A stretch of 64,000 nucleotides of DNA. It comes from Archangium violaceum (GTDB lineage: Bacteria; Myxococcota; Myxococcia; Myxococcales; Myxococcaceae). Under the pieces are notes generated by a model, which did not search any database, was not told the origin of the DNA, and saw only the letters and a program-made list of their open reading frames with translations. Of this stretch, positions 35,726 to 43,959 are shown piece by piece. Made by a program: the position numbers and the translations under genes. The stretch spans positions 10,729,501 through 10,793,500 of the forward strand of contig NZ_CP069338.1 of the NCBI RefSeq assembly GCF_016859125.1, written 5' to 3'. Position 1 is the stretch's first letter, and every line of letters starts with the position of its first letter.

Positions 35726-37405
35726 GTGGAGACCTGGATCACCCCCATCGAGCCCCCGCCGGCCCCTGGCGAAGTCCCCGAGGCCTTCCCGAGCCCCTTT
35801 GACGCGCTCGGTCCCCATGCGCTGGCGCGCCGGGCCGCGGAGATGATGCAGGCGGAGCTCCGGAGGGGCTTCGTCGCCCCGGGTGTCCCCACCTCGACGC
35901 TCGATGGCCCCGAGGGCGGCAAGATGTTCGGTGTGCTGGTCGTGCAGGCGCCCGACGGGCGCATCGGGTTCCTCCGAGCCTTCTCCAGCATGCTCGCCGG
36001 GCAATGGGAGCTCCCGGGCTTCGTCCCTCCGCTCTTCGATCGCGAGGCTCGGACACGGGTGGAGCCCGCTGGCGAGGCCGTGGTGAAGCAGTTGCTCGCC
36101 CGCGCCGAGGAGCTCCGGACCTCGCCGGAGCTCGTCTCGCTCCGGAGCGCCCACGAAGCGCAGGAGGCGCGCCATGCCAGAGAGCGCGCCACGCTGCGCG
36201 CCCGGCACGAGGAACGGCGGAAGCGTCGTCACGCACGGCGGGCCGAGATCACCGCGTCGGACGCGCTCGCGGAAGCCGGGAAGCGCGAGGCCCTCCATGC
36301 GCTGGATCAGGAGAGCCGGGGCGACAAGGCGGAGCTGCGCCGGTTGGAGGCAACCCAGGAGGAGGAGCGACGGGCGCTCGTGCCGAGGAGAGCGCGCCTG
36401 GAGCGGCGTCTCCGGGCCCTCGAACGTCTGCGGCGGATCGTCTGTCGTGCGCTCATGAAGCGGATCCACGACACCTACGGGGTCCCGAACGCGCGGGGCG
36501 AGCGACGTCCCCTGCGGGCCCTGTTCACCCCTGGAGAGCCGCCCTCGGGCGCCGCCGACTGCGCGGCCCCGAAGCTCCTCGCCCATGCCTTCACGCATGG
36601 CCTGCGACCGCTGGCGCTCGCCGAGTTCTGGTGGGGCGCTCCGCCGTCCGCGGGGGGACGCGCCGCCGGTGCGTTCTATGGTGCCTGCCGGGACAAGTGC
36701 GGGCCCCTCCTCCCCTTCATGCTGGAGGGTCTCCGAGTCTCCTCCCCGAGAACCTTCTCACCACCAGCCGCCGTGGCCGACGACCTGGCCATCGTCTTCG
36801 AGGACGCGTGGATCGTCGTGGTCGACAAGCCCCACGGTCTGCTCTCCGTTCCCGGAAAGGACGTCTCGGTGACGGACTCGGTGCTCGCCCGACTGCGTGC
36901 CCGGTATCCGCACGCCACGGGTCCGCTCCTCGTTCATCGGCTCGATCTGGATACCTCGGGGCTGCTCGTCGCGGCGCTCGACCCGAGGACGCACGCGGCC
37001 CTGCAGCGGCAGTTCGTCCACCGGGAGGTCCACAAGCGCTACGTGGCCTGGATCGCCGGGCCCGTCCAGGGCGAGCACGGGACCATCGACTTCCCCATGC
37101 GTGTCGACCTCGAGGACCGGCCCCGGCAGATCCACGACCCCGTGCACGGAAAGCCCGCGATCACCCGGTGGCAGGTCCTGGAGCGGCGGGGGGAGCGCAC
37201 CCGGGTGGCCTTCTTCCCCCTCACCGGGAGGACCCACCAGCTGCGCGTCCATGCGGCCCATCCGCTCGGCCTCGGCGCGCCCATCGTCGGGGACCGACTC
37301 TATGGGCACCCGGACGAGCGCCTGATGCTGCACGCGGAGTCGCTCTCGTTCCGGCACCCGGAGACGGGACAACACGTCTCCTTCGAGCGACCCGCGCCGT
37401 TCTGA
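35726..37405 (+). CDS. RluA-family pseudouridine synthase with long N-terminal extension
   Basis: 559 aa from GTG 35726 (GGAGA just upstream). The C-terminal 210 residues are a RluA-type synthase: DLAIVFEDAWIVVVDKPHGL, catalytic Asp in VHRLDLDTSGLLVAA, HKRYVAWIAG and GRTHQLRVHAAHPLGLGAPI. It isomerises uridine in rRNA or tRNA. The first 340 residues hold a helical, Arg/Glu-rich coiled coil (about 130-220) and a region EVPEAFPSPFDALGPHALAR seen in a long RluA subfamily. RNA target is unknown. Confidence 0.85.
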   Translation: METWITPIEPPPAPGEVPEAFPSPFDALGPHALARRAAEMMQAELRRGFVAPGVPTSTLDGPEGGKMFGVLVVQAPDGRIGFLRAFSSMLAGQWELPGFVPPLFDREARTRVEPAGEAVVKQLLARAEELRTSPELVSLRSAHEAQEARHARERATLRARHEERRKRRHARRAEITASDALAEAGKREALHALDQESRGDKAELRRLEATQEEERRALVPRRARLERRLRALERLRRIVCRALMKRIHDTYGVPNARGERRPLRALFTPGEPPSGAADCAAPKLLAHAFTHGLRPLALAEFWWGAPPSAGGRAAGAFYGACRDKCGPLLPFMLEGLRVSSPRTFSPPAAVADDLAIVFEDAWIVVVDKPHGLLSVPGKDVSVTDSVLARLRARYPHATGPLLVHRLDLDTSGLLVAALDPRTHAALQRQFVHREVHKRYVAWIAGPVQGEHGTIDFPMRVDLEDRPRQIHDPVHGKPAITRWQVLERRGERTRVAFFPLTGRTHQLRVHAAHPLGLGAPIVGDRLYGHPDERLMLHAESLSFRHPETGQHVSFERPAPF

Positions 37406-37417
37406 GCCTCGAGCGCT

Positions 37418-38629
37418 CTACCCGCGGACCGCGGAGAGCTTGCGCCGGAACCTGCGCACCCGCTCGACCGCGTCCTGGGGCAGCACGCGCTTGGCCACCT
37501 CGCGCACCTGCCGCATCGCCTCGTCGCGCCGCACGAGCCACGCTCCGCTCCCTCCCGGAGAGAGCACCCGCAGCGACACGGTGCGCCGCTGCCTCGTGGT
37601 CCAGTCGGACTTGTAGGACTCGGTGCCGCGCAGGAAGTCGTACTCGGTGAGCCCGGCCTCGAGGGCGTCGCGGAACGTCTCGCCCACCAGCACCAGCCCC
37701 ACGCTGCGGTTGCGCCAGGCCGGGTCATAGCCGGACTGGAAGTAGATGAAGGAGTCGCGGTGGAGGATGCCGTACACCGAGGCCACCGCCTGCCCTCCCA
37801 CCTTCATCGTGTAGAAGCGCAGCCGGCCCCGCTCGGCCAGCAGTTGCGTGGCATCACGATGGAACGCCTCCACGCCCCGGCCCCGGATGCCCTGAGAGCC
37901 CCCATCCGACTCCCACCGCATCGCGTGCAGCCGGAAGAAGTCCGTCAGCGGCCCCGCCAGCGCGCCCGGCGCCTCCGTCTTCTCGATGCGGTAGCCCTCC
38001 TGCTTCTCCAGCCACTTCTTGCGGCGCAGGTAGTTGTCCCGCCGGCTCGTGCGCTTCAGGAAGTCGTCGAAGGACTCGCCCTTCCCGAGCGACTCGTACG
38101 GGCACACGTACCGCGTGGACAGCTGGAGCTCCGCCCGGTGCTTCTCGAAGGTCTCCCGCAGCACCCGCACCGTCACCGAGTCCTCTCGCAGGTTCGTCAG
38201 GTCCAGCACGTCCCACTGATCCCTCAGCTCCCACAGGGCTCCGGCGAAGGTGCGTGCCACCTCCTCCTCGCGGCCCCTCCTGGCCACCACGTCCAGGTAG
38301 TCGCTGCCCACGTGCGTCTCGCCCAGGAACGCCAGCCGCCGGATGGGCCTGCCCAGCACCCAGTGGTAATCGAAACCCAGCGGCATCAGCCCCACCAGCG
38401 CCCCGCTCCGATCCTTCGCCTGCAGCACGAAGGGCTTGCGGTCCGCTCCGATGCGTCTGCACCACGGGTACAGCCACTCCCATGCGTTGAACGGGCCCGC
38501 CTGGCTCTCGTCCAGCAGCGCGTCCCAGGCGCTCCTCAGTCCCGCCAGCTGGGACAGCTCCCGCACGGTGCCCACTTCCAGCCACCTCGCGGGGCTCGGC
38601 GTGGGTGACAGTTCCGCTTCGTGAATCAC
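37418..38629 (-). CDS. exoI: ExoI-like GNAT/FemAB-type acetyltransferase
   Basis: 403 aa. GNAT fold of the BioF2-like type: GPFNAWEWLYPWCRRIGADR, VGLMPLGFDYHWVLGRPIRR, YLRRKKWLEKQEGYR, FFRLHAMRWESDGGS, FIYFQSGYDPAWRNRSVGLV. GTG 38629 has GAGGT 7 bases upstream. Order and content match the distal end of the M. xanthus exoA-I spore-coat locus, where two such enzymes flank an aminotransferase and are thought to modify the sugar precursor. The symbol is by synteny, from memory. Confidence 0.75.
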   Translation of the reverse strand: MIHEAELSPTPSPARWLEVGTVRELSQLAGLRSAWDALLDESQAGPFNAWEWLYPWCRRIGADRKPFVLQAKDRSGALVGLMPLGFDYHWVLGRPIRRLAFLGETHVGSDYLDVVARRGREEEVARTFAGALWELRDQWDVLDLTNLREDSVTVRVLRETFEKHRAELQLSTRYVCPYESLGKGESFDDFLKRTSRRDNYLRRKKWLEKQEGYRIEKTEAPGALAGPLTDFFRLHAMRWESDGGSQGIRGRGVEAFHRDATQLLAERGRLRFYTMKVGGQAVASVYGILHRDSFIYFQSGYDPAWRNRSVGLVLVGETFRDALEAGLTEYDFLRGTESYKSDWTTRQRRTVSLRVLSPGGSGAWLVRRDEAMRQVREVAKRVLPQDAVERVRRFRRKLSAVRG

Positions 38630-38653
38630 GGTGTCGACCTCGTGTCTCGAAAT

Positions 38654-38689
38654 ACCCTCACCCCGACCCGCTCCCGGAGGGAGAGGGAG
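38654..38689. repeat. REP-like palindrome, copy C
   Basis: ACCCTCACCCCGACC lead followed by arms CCGCTCCC and GGGAGAGGG around GGA, one mismatch from copy B. It lies in the 80-bp gap between exoH and exoI. Confidence 0.75.
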
Positions 38690-38709
38690 GGGTTGTCGTG
38701 TCCGCTCGC

Positions 38710-39885
38710 TCAGCCCGCGTGCTTGCGCGTACGGCGATCCTGCGTGAGCGCGCCTCGCACCACCGTGGCCACCTCCGCCATCACCTCCGGCGAGAGATCC
38801 TGGTGGCAGGGAATCTCCACGATGCTCCGCCGCAGCTGCGCCACCTCCGGGAAGGCCGAGGCGTCGCACGCCGGATGGAAGTGTTTCCAGAAGTCGATGG
38901 CCTCGATGCCCTTGGAGTGCAGCCTCGCCAGCACCTCCGCCTTGTCCGCCACCACCAATGGGTAGAAGAGCGGGCACACCCCCGCGGGCAGCTGGTTGAA
39001 CAGCGGCGCGGACACGTCCCGCAGCCGCCCCAACAGGAAGAAGTAGTTGCGCCGCCGCCGCTCGACGATCGCCTCCAGGTCCTGCGCCTGGGCGATCCGC
39101 TTCGCGAACGGGCTCATCCCCAGGTCCACGTGCCGCCGCTCGAAGTGCTGCGTCCCCGTGGCCACCCGCTGGATGTCCGCCGCCTTCACCGCCCCCTTGC
39201 CGAGGCTCCGGATGAGGCTGCGCACCCCGCGCCCGAACGCGCCCCCGCGCAGCTCCAGGTTCTGCAGCAGCGCGGACAGCGTATGGCTCAGCGTGGAGGT
39301 GAAGGGAGGCGTGGGCGGCTCCGGCAGGCTGTACGAGCGCGGGCCGTTGACGGTGAGCGCCCCACCGTGCGGCAGCGGCAACGTCTTGTAGAGGCAGAAG
39401 ATGCCGATGTCCCCCGTCGTCCCCAGCGGCACCGAGCCGTCCGCGCTCAGCAGCGACAGCGCGCAGTCCTCGATGAGCGGCAGGCCGTGCTTGTCCGCCA
39501 GCCGGCGCATCTCCTCGGCGGGGCTGGGGAAGCCCGCGTAGTGGATGAGGTAGAGCGCCTTCGTCTTCGGACCGATGCGCTGCTCCACGTCCTCCACATC
39601 CACGTCCCAGCGGCTGCCCACCCGGTAGAAGCGCGGCGTGGCCCCGGCGTCCGCCACCGCCTCCACCTCCACACCGTGGTGGTAGGCCGGCATGAGCACC
39701 TCGCCCTTGTCCAACCCCAGCATCTTCACCGTCAGCCACACGGCGTTGCGGGCGAAGTAGAACCAGCGCACGTTGGGCGCGCTGAAGGGCATGAAGTTGC
39801 TCGGCTCGCGCCGGCCGAACAGCATGCCCGGCCACAACGTGGGCAGGGCGGGAACGAACAGCCGGGCATTCGTCATTTCTTCCAT
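38710..39885 (-). CDS. exoH: ExoH-like PLP-dependent DegT/DnrJ-type aminotransferase
   Basis: 391 aa fold-type I aminotransferase: EVLMPAYHHGVEVEAVADAG, GPKTKALYLIHYAGFP, LIEDCALSLLS with the PLP Asp, GIFCLYKTLPLPHGGAL with the likely Schiff-base Lys, and C-terminal FWKHFHPACDASAF. It should put an amino group on a nucleotide keto-sugar, then acetylated by the flanking acetyltransferases. ATG 39885 has GGAGG 10 bases upstream; ATG 39876 overlaps the upstream stop (ATGA) and is nearly as likely. Confidence 0.78.
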   Translation of the reverse strand: MEEMTNARLFVPALPTLWPGMLFGRREPSNFMPFSAPNVRWFYFARNAVWLTVKMLGLDKGEVLMPAYHHGVEVEAVADAGATPRFYRVGSRWDVDVEDVEQRIGPKTKALYLIHYAGFPSPAEEMRRLADKHGLPLIEDCALSLLSADGSVPLGTTGDIGIFCLYKTLPLPHGGALTVNGPRSYSLPEPPTPPFTSTLSHTLSALLQNLELRGGAFGRGVRSLIRSLGKGAVKAADIQRVATGTQHFERRHVDLGMSPFAKRIAQAQDLEAIVERRRRNYFFLLGRLRDVSAPLFNQLPAGVCPLFYPLVVADKAEVLARLHSKGIEAIDFWKHFHPACDASAFPEVAQLRRSIVEIPCHQDLSPEVMAEVATVVRGALTQDRRTRKHAG

Positions 39886-40991
39886 CGCGCCACCACCTCC
39901 CTGGCCACCGGGGCCCAGCGGAACTTGGCCGCGCACATCGCGCGACCCAAAGCCGTATCGTTGAAGACGTAGAGCCACGTGTGGCGGCGCACCTTGTCCG
40001 TCCAGTCCCGCTTCCACACCATGTCCGGCCCGAGGAAATCGAACTCGCGCAGGCCCCGCGTCACGCAGTCGCGCAGCACGTCCTCCATGAGGAGCTGTCC
40101 CGGGCTGCAGTCGCCCAGCGACTCGTCGTAGCCAGGCTTGAGCAGGAAGTAGCGCCCGCCGTACTCCAGCGCGTACTGGAAGGCCACCGCCCGCCCGTCC
40201 AACCTCATGAAGAACAGCGCCAGCCGGCCCTCGTACGCCGCCGTGCGCGCCAGCTCCGAATAGAAGCCCCGCGTGCGCGCGTCCTGCGCCATCGCCGTGC
40301 CCCGCCGGCCCTTCCAGCCGCTCGCCTCCAGCGCGAAGCCCTCCTCCAGCTTCGCCTCCAGCTCGAGCCCGCCTTCCACGCGCTCCACCGTGACGCGGCC
40401 CTTCTCCTCCAGCTTGCGGCGCCGTCGGCGGCAGTTGGCCTTGAACTTGGACTGCAGCGTCTTCTGGTACGCCTCCCACGAGCCCGGCAGCGGGATGTAG
40501 GGCGACTGCAGGGACTCCCACGTCCCCACGGACAGCCCCGCCGCCTTCGCCGCCGCGTACAGGCTCCAGCCAGCGCCACCCTCGGGCACGTCCGTGAGCA
40601 GCAGCACGTCCCAGTTCTTGTCTCCGCGCAGGTGCTCGAGGAACGCCGCCGAGGCCTCCCCGGGATCGCGCGCCAGCAGATCGAAACGGCATGAATGCGG
40701 ATTGGCCGTGGCGGAGAGCTGCCGCACCGGCACTCCGTACATGGAGACACGCCCGGCCATCAGCGGCAGGGCCGCGCTGAGGCGTCCCTCCCCATCCCGC
40801 AGCGTGAACACTCGCAGCCGCGCCTCCGGGGCGAAATCATCCAGCCATATCCGAAAGAATTCATGACGGTAGAAAGGCTCATCAGCCGTGGACTCCACGA
40901 GCGCGTTCCACTCCGGCTCCAGCGCCATGAAGGTGGTCCGGTCGGCCACCTCGACGACACGCGGTGCGGAGGTGAGCTGTCTGGCTTCCAT
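39873..40991 (-). CDS. exoG: ExoG-like GNAT/FemAB-type acetyltransferase
   Basis: 372 aa from ATG 40991; the ribosome site is poor (AGGA 14 bases away). GNAT domain: EPFYRHEFFRIWLDDFAPEA, PLMAGRVSMYGVPVRQLSAT, YQKTLQSKFKANCRRRRRKL, then DGRAVAFQYALEYGGRYFLL and KPGYDESLGDCSPGQLLMED. It is a distant paralogue of exoI. In M. xanthus this gene follows exoF directly, but here a monooxygenase gene intervenes, so exoG must be read from its own promoter or from read-through. Confidence 0.76.
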   Translation of the reverse strand: MEARQLTSAPRVVEVADRTTFMALEPEWNALVESTADEPFYRHEFFRIWLDDFAPEARLRVFTLRDGEGRLSAALPLMAGRVSMYGVPVRQLSATANPHSCRFDLLARDPGEASAAFLEHLRGDKNWDVLLLTDVPEGGAGWSLYAAAKAAGLSVGTWESLQSPYIPLPGSWEAYQKTLQSKFKANCRRRRRKLEEKGRVTVERVEGGLELEAKLEEGFALEASGWKGRRGTAMAQDARTRGFYSELARTAAYEGRLALFFMRLDGRAVAFQYALEYGGRYFLLKPGYDESLGDCSPGQLLMEDVLRDCVTRGLREFDFLGPDMVWKRDWTDKVRRHTWLYVFNDTALGRAMCAAKFRWAPVAREVVARWKK

Positions 40992-41221
40992 GTGTTCTAT
41001 CCGATTCCTGACGATGCAGGGCCCCCGAGGTCCCGCATGCGCCGCAAGGTGGCCACGGACGTTGCCGCCCACAACCCGCGCCTGCCATTTCGCCCGGGAG
41101 GACAGTCGGGTACGCGCGCACAACTGGCCAGCGTGTATGTGATGCCAGAAGCCAGGGGCCGCGGCGCACCGGGCTCCATGGCTCGACGGGCAGGGATTCG
41201 TTCACTTACGATCAGCCGCCC

Positions 41222-42634
41222 ATGCCAACCTCAAGCCCCCTCCCCCTTCCCCCCAGGCCCGTCGGCAAGCACGCCATCGTCTTTGGCGGCAGCATGACGG
41301 GGCTGATCTCCGCGGGTGTCCTGTCCCGTTACTTCGAGCGTGTCACGCTGGTGGAACGCGACCGCTTCCCGGATGGACCGAACCCGCGCAAAGGCATCCC
41401 CCAGGCGCAGCACGCTCATGCCCTGCTCATGCGGGGACTGAACATCATCGCCGACACCTTCCCAGGTGTCCTGGAGGATCTGGAAGCCGCCGGGGCGGCA
41501 GTGGTGGACGTGGGCGACTCCACCGCCGCCTTTGGAGCTGGCGGTTGGCGTCGGCGGTATCATGTGGGCGTCAGGGCCTCCTCGCAGAGCCGGTTGCTGA
41601 TCGACTGGGTCGTCCGCAAGCGCCTGCTGACCTTCGCGAACGTACGCATCCTCGATGGACGTGAAGTGGTGGGCTTGAAGACGAGCGCGGACCGGGCCCT
41701 CATCACGGGCCTCCAGCTCCAGGCCCCTGGTGGCGGGCAGGAGGAGACGCTGGAGGGCGACTGGGTGGTGGACGCCAGCGGCCGTGGATCTCGCATGCCC
41801 CAGTGGCTGGAGTCACTGGGCTACCCCCGCGTGGAGGAGACGCACATCCACGTGGACGTGGGTTACGTCAGCCGACTCTACCAGAAGCCGCCGGGCTTCG
41901 CGCCGGGATGGGACATGCTCGCCCTCACGCCCAAGCTGCCCCAGCAACGGCGGCTCGGACTGATCCTGAGCATCGAGGGAAACCGATGGCTCGTGCAGTT
42001 GGCGGGCTGGCTGGGCGAGGTCCCCTCCGCGGACAACGCGGCGTTTCTCGAGTTCGCCCGCGGCCTGCCCCAACCGCACCTCTACGAAGCCATCAAGAAC
42101 GCGGAGCCGATCGGGCCCATCAACAGCCACCGTTTCCCGCACAACCAGCGGCGCCACTATGAGCGCATGCCCCGCTTCCCCGAGGGCCTGGCGGTGGTCG
42201 GCGATGCCGTCTGCTCGTTCAATCCCATCTACGGCCAGGGCATGACCTCGAGCGCGCTGCAGGTCCAGGCGATGGGTGAGTCCCTGCGAGAGGGGCTGCA
42301 CGGTGCCTCCACGCGCTACCGCCAGCGGGCGGGCCAGCTCCTCAATGGACTCTGGACCCTCGCGACGCTCGGGGACCTGAGCATCCCCGAGGTGAAGGGC
42401 AAGCGCCCGCCGGGGTTCGGCCTGATCCACTGGTACGTCGACCGGCTCCAGACACTCACCAACTACGACGAGGGCGCGATGAAGACCTTCACACGGGTGC
42501 AACACATGCTCGAATCGCCCACGGCCCTGTTCTCCCCGCGGATGCTGATGAAGGTGCTCACCGCCCAGCCCGACAAGGCCGCCCTCATCCCCGGCCCGGC
42601 CCCCATCGCCGCCACCCCACGGCAGGCGGCCTGA
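41222..42634 (+). CDS. FAD-dependent monooxygenase/halogenase-like oxidoreductase, inserted in the exo locus
   Basis: 470 aa. N-terminal dinucleotide fold (HAIVFGGSMTGLISAGVLSR, VTLVERDRFPDG) with a GGSMTG variant of GxGxxG, VVDASGRGSRMPQWLE, and the second FAD motif GLAVVGDAVCSFNPIYGQGM. This is the layout of aromatic hydroxylases, epoxidases and flavin halogenases; the halogenase WxWxIP motif is absent. No ribosome site is seen at ATG 41222. It is opposite in strand to all surrounding exo genes and splits exoF from exoG. A partial second copy follows. Confidence 0.82.
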   Translation: MPTSSPLPLPPRPVGKHAIVFGGSMTGLISAGVLSRYFERVTLVERDRFPDGPNPRKGIPQAQHAHALLMRGLNIIADTFPGVLEDLEAAGAAVVDVGDSTAAFGAGGWRRRYHVGVRASSQSRLLIDWVVRKRLLTFANVRILDGREVVGLKTSADRALITGLQLQAPGGGQEETLEGDWVVDASGRGSRMPQWLESLGYPRVEETHIHVDVGYVSRLYQKPPGFAPGWDMLALTPKLPQQRRLGLILSIEGNRWLVQLAGWLGEVPSADNAAFLEFARGLPQPHLYEAIKNAEPIGPINSHRFPHNQRRHYERMPRFPEGLAVVGDAVCSFNPIYGQGMTSSALQVQAMGESLREGLHGASTRYRQRAGQLLNGLWTLATLGDLSIPEVKGKRPPGFGLIHWYVDRLQTLTNYDEGAMKTFTRVQHMLESPTALFSPRMLMKVLTAQPDKAALIPGPAPIAATPRQAA

Positions 42635-42789
42635 ACGAACCAGGAAATGGGTGGTCCGCCAGCACGTGCGGGCCCTGCCCGACGTGCGCGTCCTGGAGGG
42701 CCGTGGGGCGGCCGGCCTGAAGACGGGTGCCTGTTGTCCCCTCGGATGGTGTTCGAGGTGCTCACCTCCAGGCCCGACGCCGCCGCCCG
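42635..42789 (+). pseudogene. Remnant of a second copy of the FAD monooxygenase
   Basis: One frame reads VRQHVRALPDVRVLEGRGAA then GLKTGA, matching VRKRLLTFANVRILDGREVV / GLKTSA of the intact gene. It passes, with a deletion of roughly 280 codons, into LLSPRMVFEVLTSRPDAAAR, matching LFSPRMLMKVLTAQPDKAA near the C-terminus. The divergence shows an old tandem paralogue reduced by internal deletion rather than a fresh duplication. Its end abuts exoF. Confidence 0.72.
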
Positions 42790-43869
42790 CTACAACCCGC
42801 AGCGCGCCATCTTCATCAGGCAGCGCGCCACCTTGCGGCTGTCGTGGCGGATGCGCGAGCCCTCCTTGAGGAGGTCCGCCTCCACCGGCACGACACCCGC
42901 GCTGATGAGGGCGCGGCGATCCACCCGGACGGGGAACTGGCCCTTGAGCGCGTAGCGACGGGCGGCCTCCTCGGAGGGCGCGGTGCCATTGAGCAGCACC
43001 GCGTCCAGCACCGGGCCCACGTGGTCGATGACGGCGCGCACGTGATCCAGGCAGTCCATGCCGTCCGTCTCACCCGGCTGCGTCATCAGGTTGGCCACCA
43101 TCACCTTGAGCGCCCGCGTCTCGCACAGCGCCTGGGCCACCCCGTCCACGAGCAGGTTGGGCATCACGCTCGAGTACAGCGAGCCCGGGCCGATCGCGAT
43201 CAGGTCCGCGGTGTGGATGGCCTCGATGAGCCCGTCCACCGGAGGCGGCGAGCGCGGGCTGAGCAGCACCTTGCGGATGCGGCCATGGGCGCGACAGATG
43301 GCGCTCTCGCCCACCACCTCGGTGGAGTCATCCATCTGCGCCACCAGCTGCACCGGCGAGGTGGTGCTGGGCAGCACCCGGCCCTTTATCCCCAGCAGCT
43401 CCCCGGAGACGCGCACCGCCTCCAGGAAGTCCCCCTTGAGCTCGGCGAGCGCGGCGATCAGCAGGTTGCCCACCGCGTGCCCCGCCAGCCCGCGCTTCCC
43501 GGCGAAGCGGTACTGGAAGACCTCGCTCAGGGGACTCTGGCTCTTGCCGCCCGCCAGGGCCACCAGACAGTTGCGCACGTCCCCGGGAGGCAGCACCCCG
43601 CGGGTGCGGCGCAGCCGGCCGGAGCTGCCCCCGTCGTCGCTCATCGCCACCACGGCGGTGATATCCAGGCCGGGATCCCCCAGCTTGGGAGCCGCGCGCC
43701 GGGCCAGGCCGCGAAGCACCATGGGGAGCCCCGTCCCACCGCCCATGGCCACGATGCGCGTCGGCCGGAGGTCGAGCGCCTGCAACAGCTCGTTCCGGTT
43801 GCCAATCCGGCGCCCATCGCTCGTTTCCCTCTCCCACGCCTCTTCGAGAGGCGACTGCAGCTCGAGCAT
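42790..43869 (-). CDS. exoF: ExoF-like YvcK/CofD-fold protein
   Basis: 359 aa. YvcK-type Rossmann signature: RIVAMGGGTGLPMVLRG, AVVAMSDDGGSSGRLRR, GVLPPGDVRNCLVALA, GHAVGNLLIAAL, and ADLIAIGPGSLYSSVMPNLL. YvcK proteins bind UDP-sugars and influence central carbon flow and wall synthesis. In the exo locus the homologue is thought to link precursor supply to spore-coat production, though its reaction is unknown. ATG 43869 has GGAGG upstream. Confidence 0.85.
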   Translation of the reverse strand: MLELQSPLEEAWERETSDGRRIGNRNELLQALDLRPTRIVAMGGGTGLPMVLRGLARRAAPKLGDPGLDITAVVAMSDDGGSSGRLRRTRGVLPPGDVRNCLVALAGGKSQSPLSEVFQYRFAGKRGLAGHAVGNLLIAALAELKGDFLEAVRVSGELLGIKGRVLPSTTSPVQLVAQMDDSTEVVGESAICRAHGRIRKVLLSPRSPPPVDGLIEAIHTADLIAIGPGSLYSSVMPNLLVDGVAQALCETRALKVMVANLMTQPGETDGMDCLDHVRAVIDHVGPVLDAVLLNGTAPSEEAARRYALKGQFPVRVDRRALISAGVVPVEADLLKEGSRIRHDSRKVARCLMKMARCGL

Positions 43870-43901
43870 GTTCCATCCCCTCCAACGCCCATCCGAATCC
43901 C

Positions 43902-43953
43902 CGCCGCCGGGCCCCCCGGCGGCGTCAACACCCGGGCCCCCACCAGGGCCCGG
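43902..43953 (-). other. Two tandem GC hairpins in the exoE-exoF gap
   Basis: CGCCGCCGGG (43902-43911) pairs with CCCGGCGGCG (43915-43924), and CCGGGCCC (43932-43939) pairs with GGGCCCGG (43946-43953). They fill most of the 90-bp gap between exoE stop and exoF start. Without T-runs, mRNA stabilisation or processing is more likely than termination. Confidence 0.55.
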
Positions 43954-43959
43954 CCCGAC

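Noticed and set aside
38710-40692. A single 660-codon fusion protein across exoG and exoH
   Set aside because: The N-terminal part is a wrong frame of exoG; the aminotransferase begins at 39885 or 39876.
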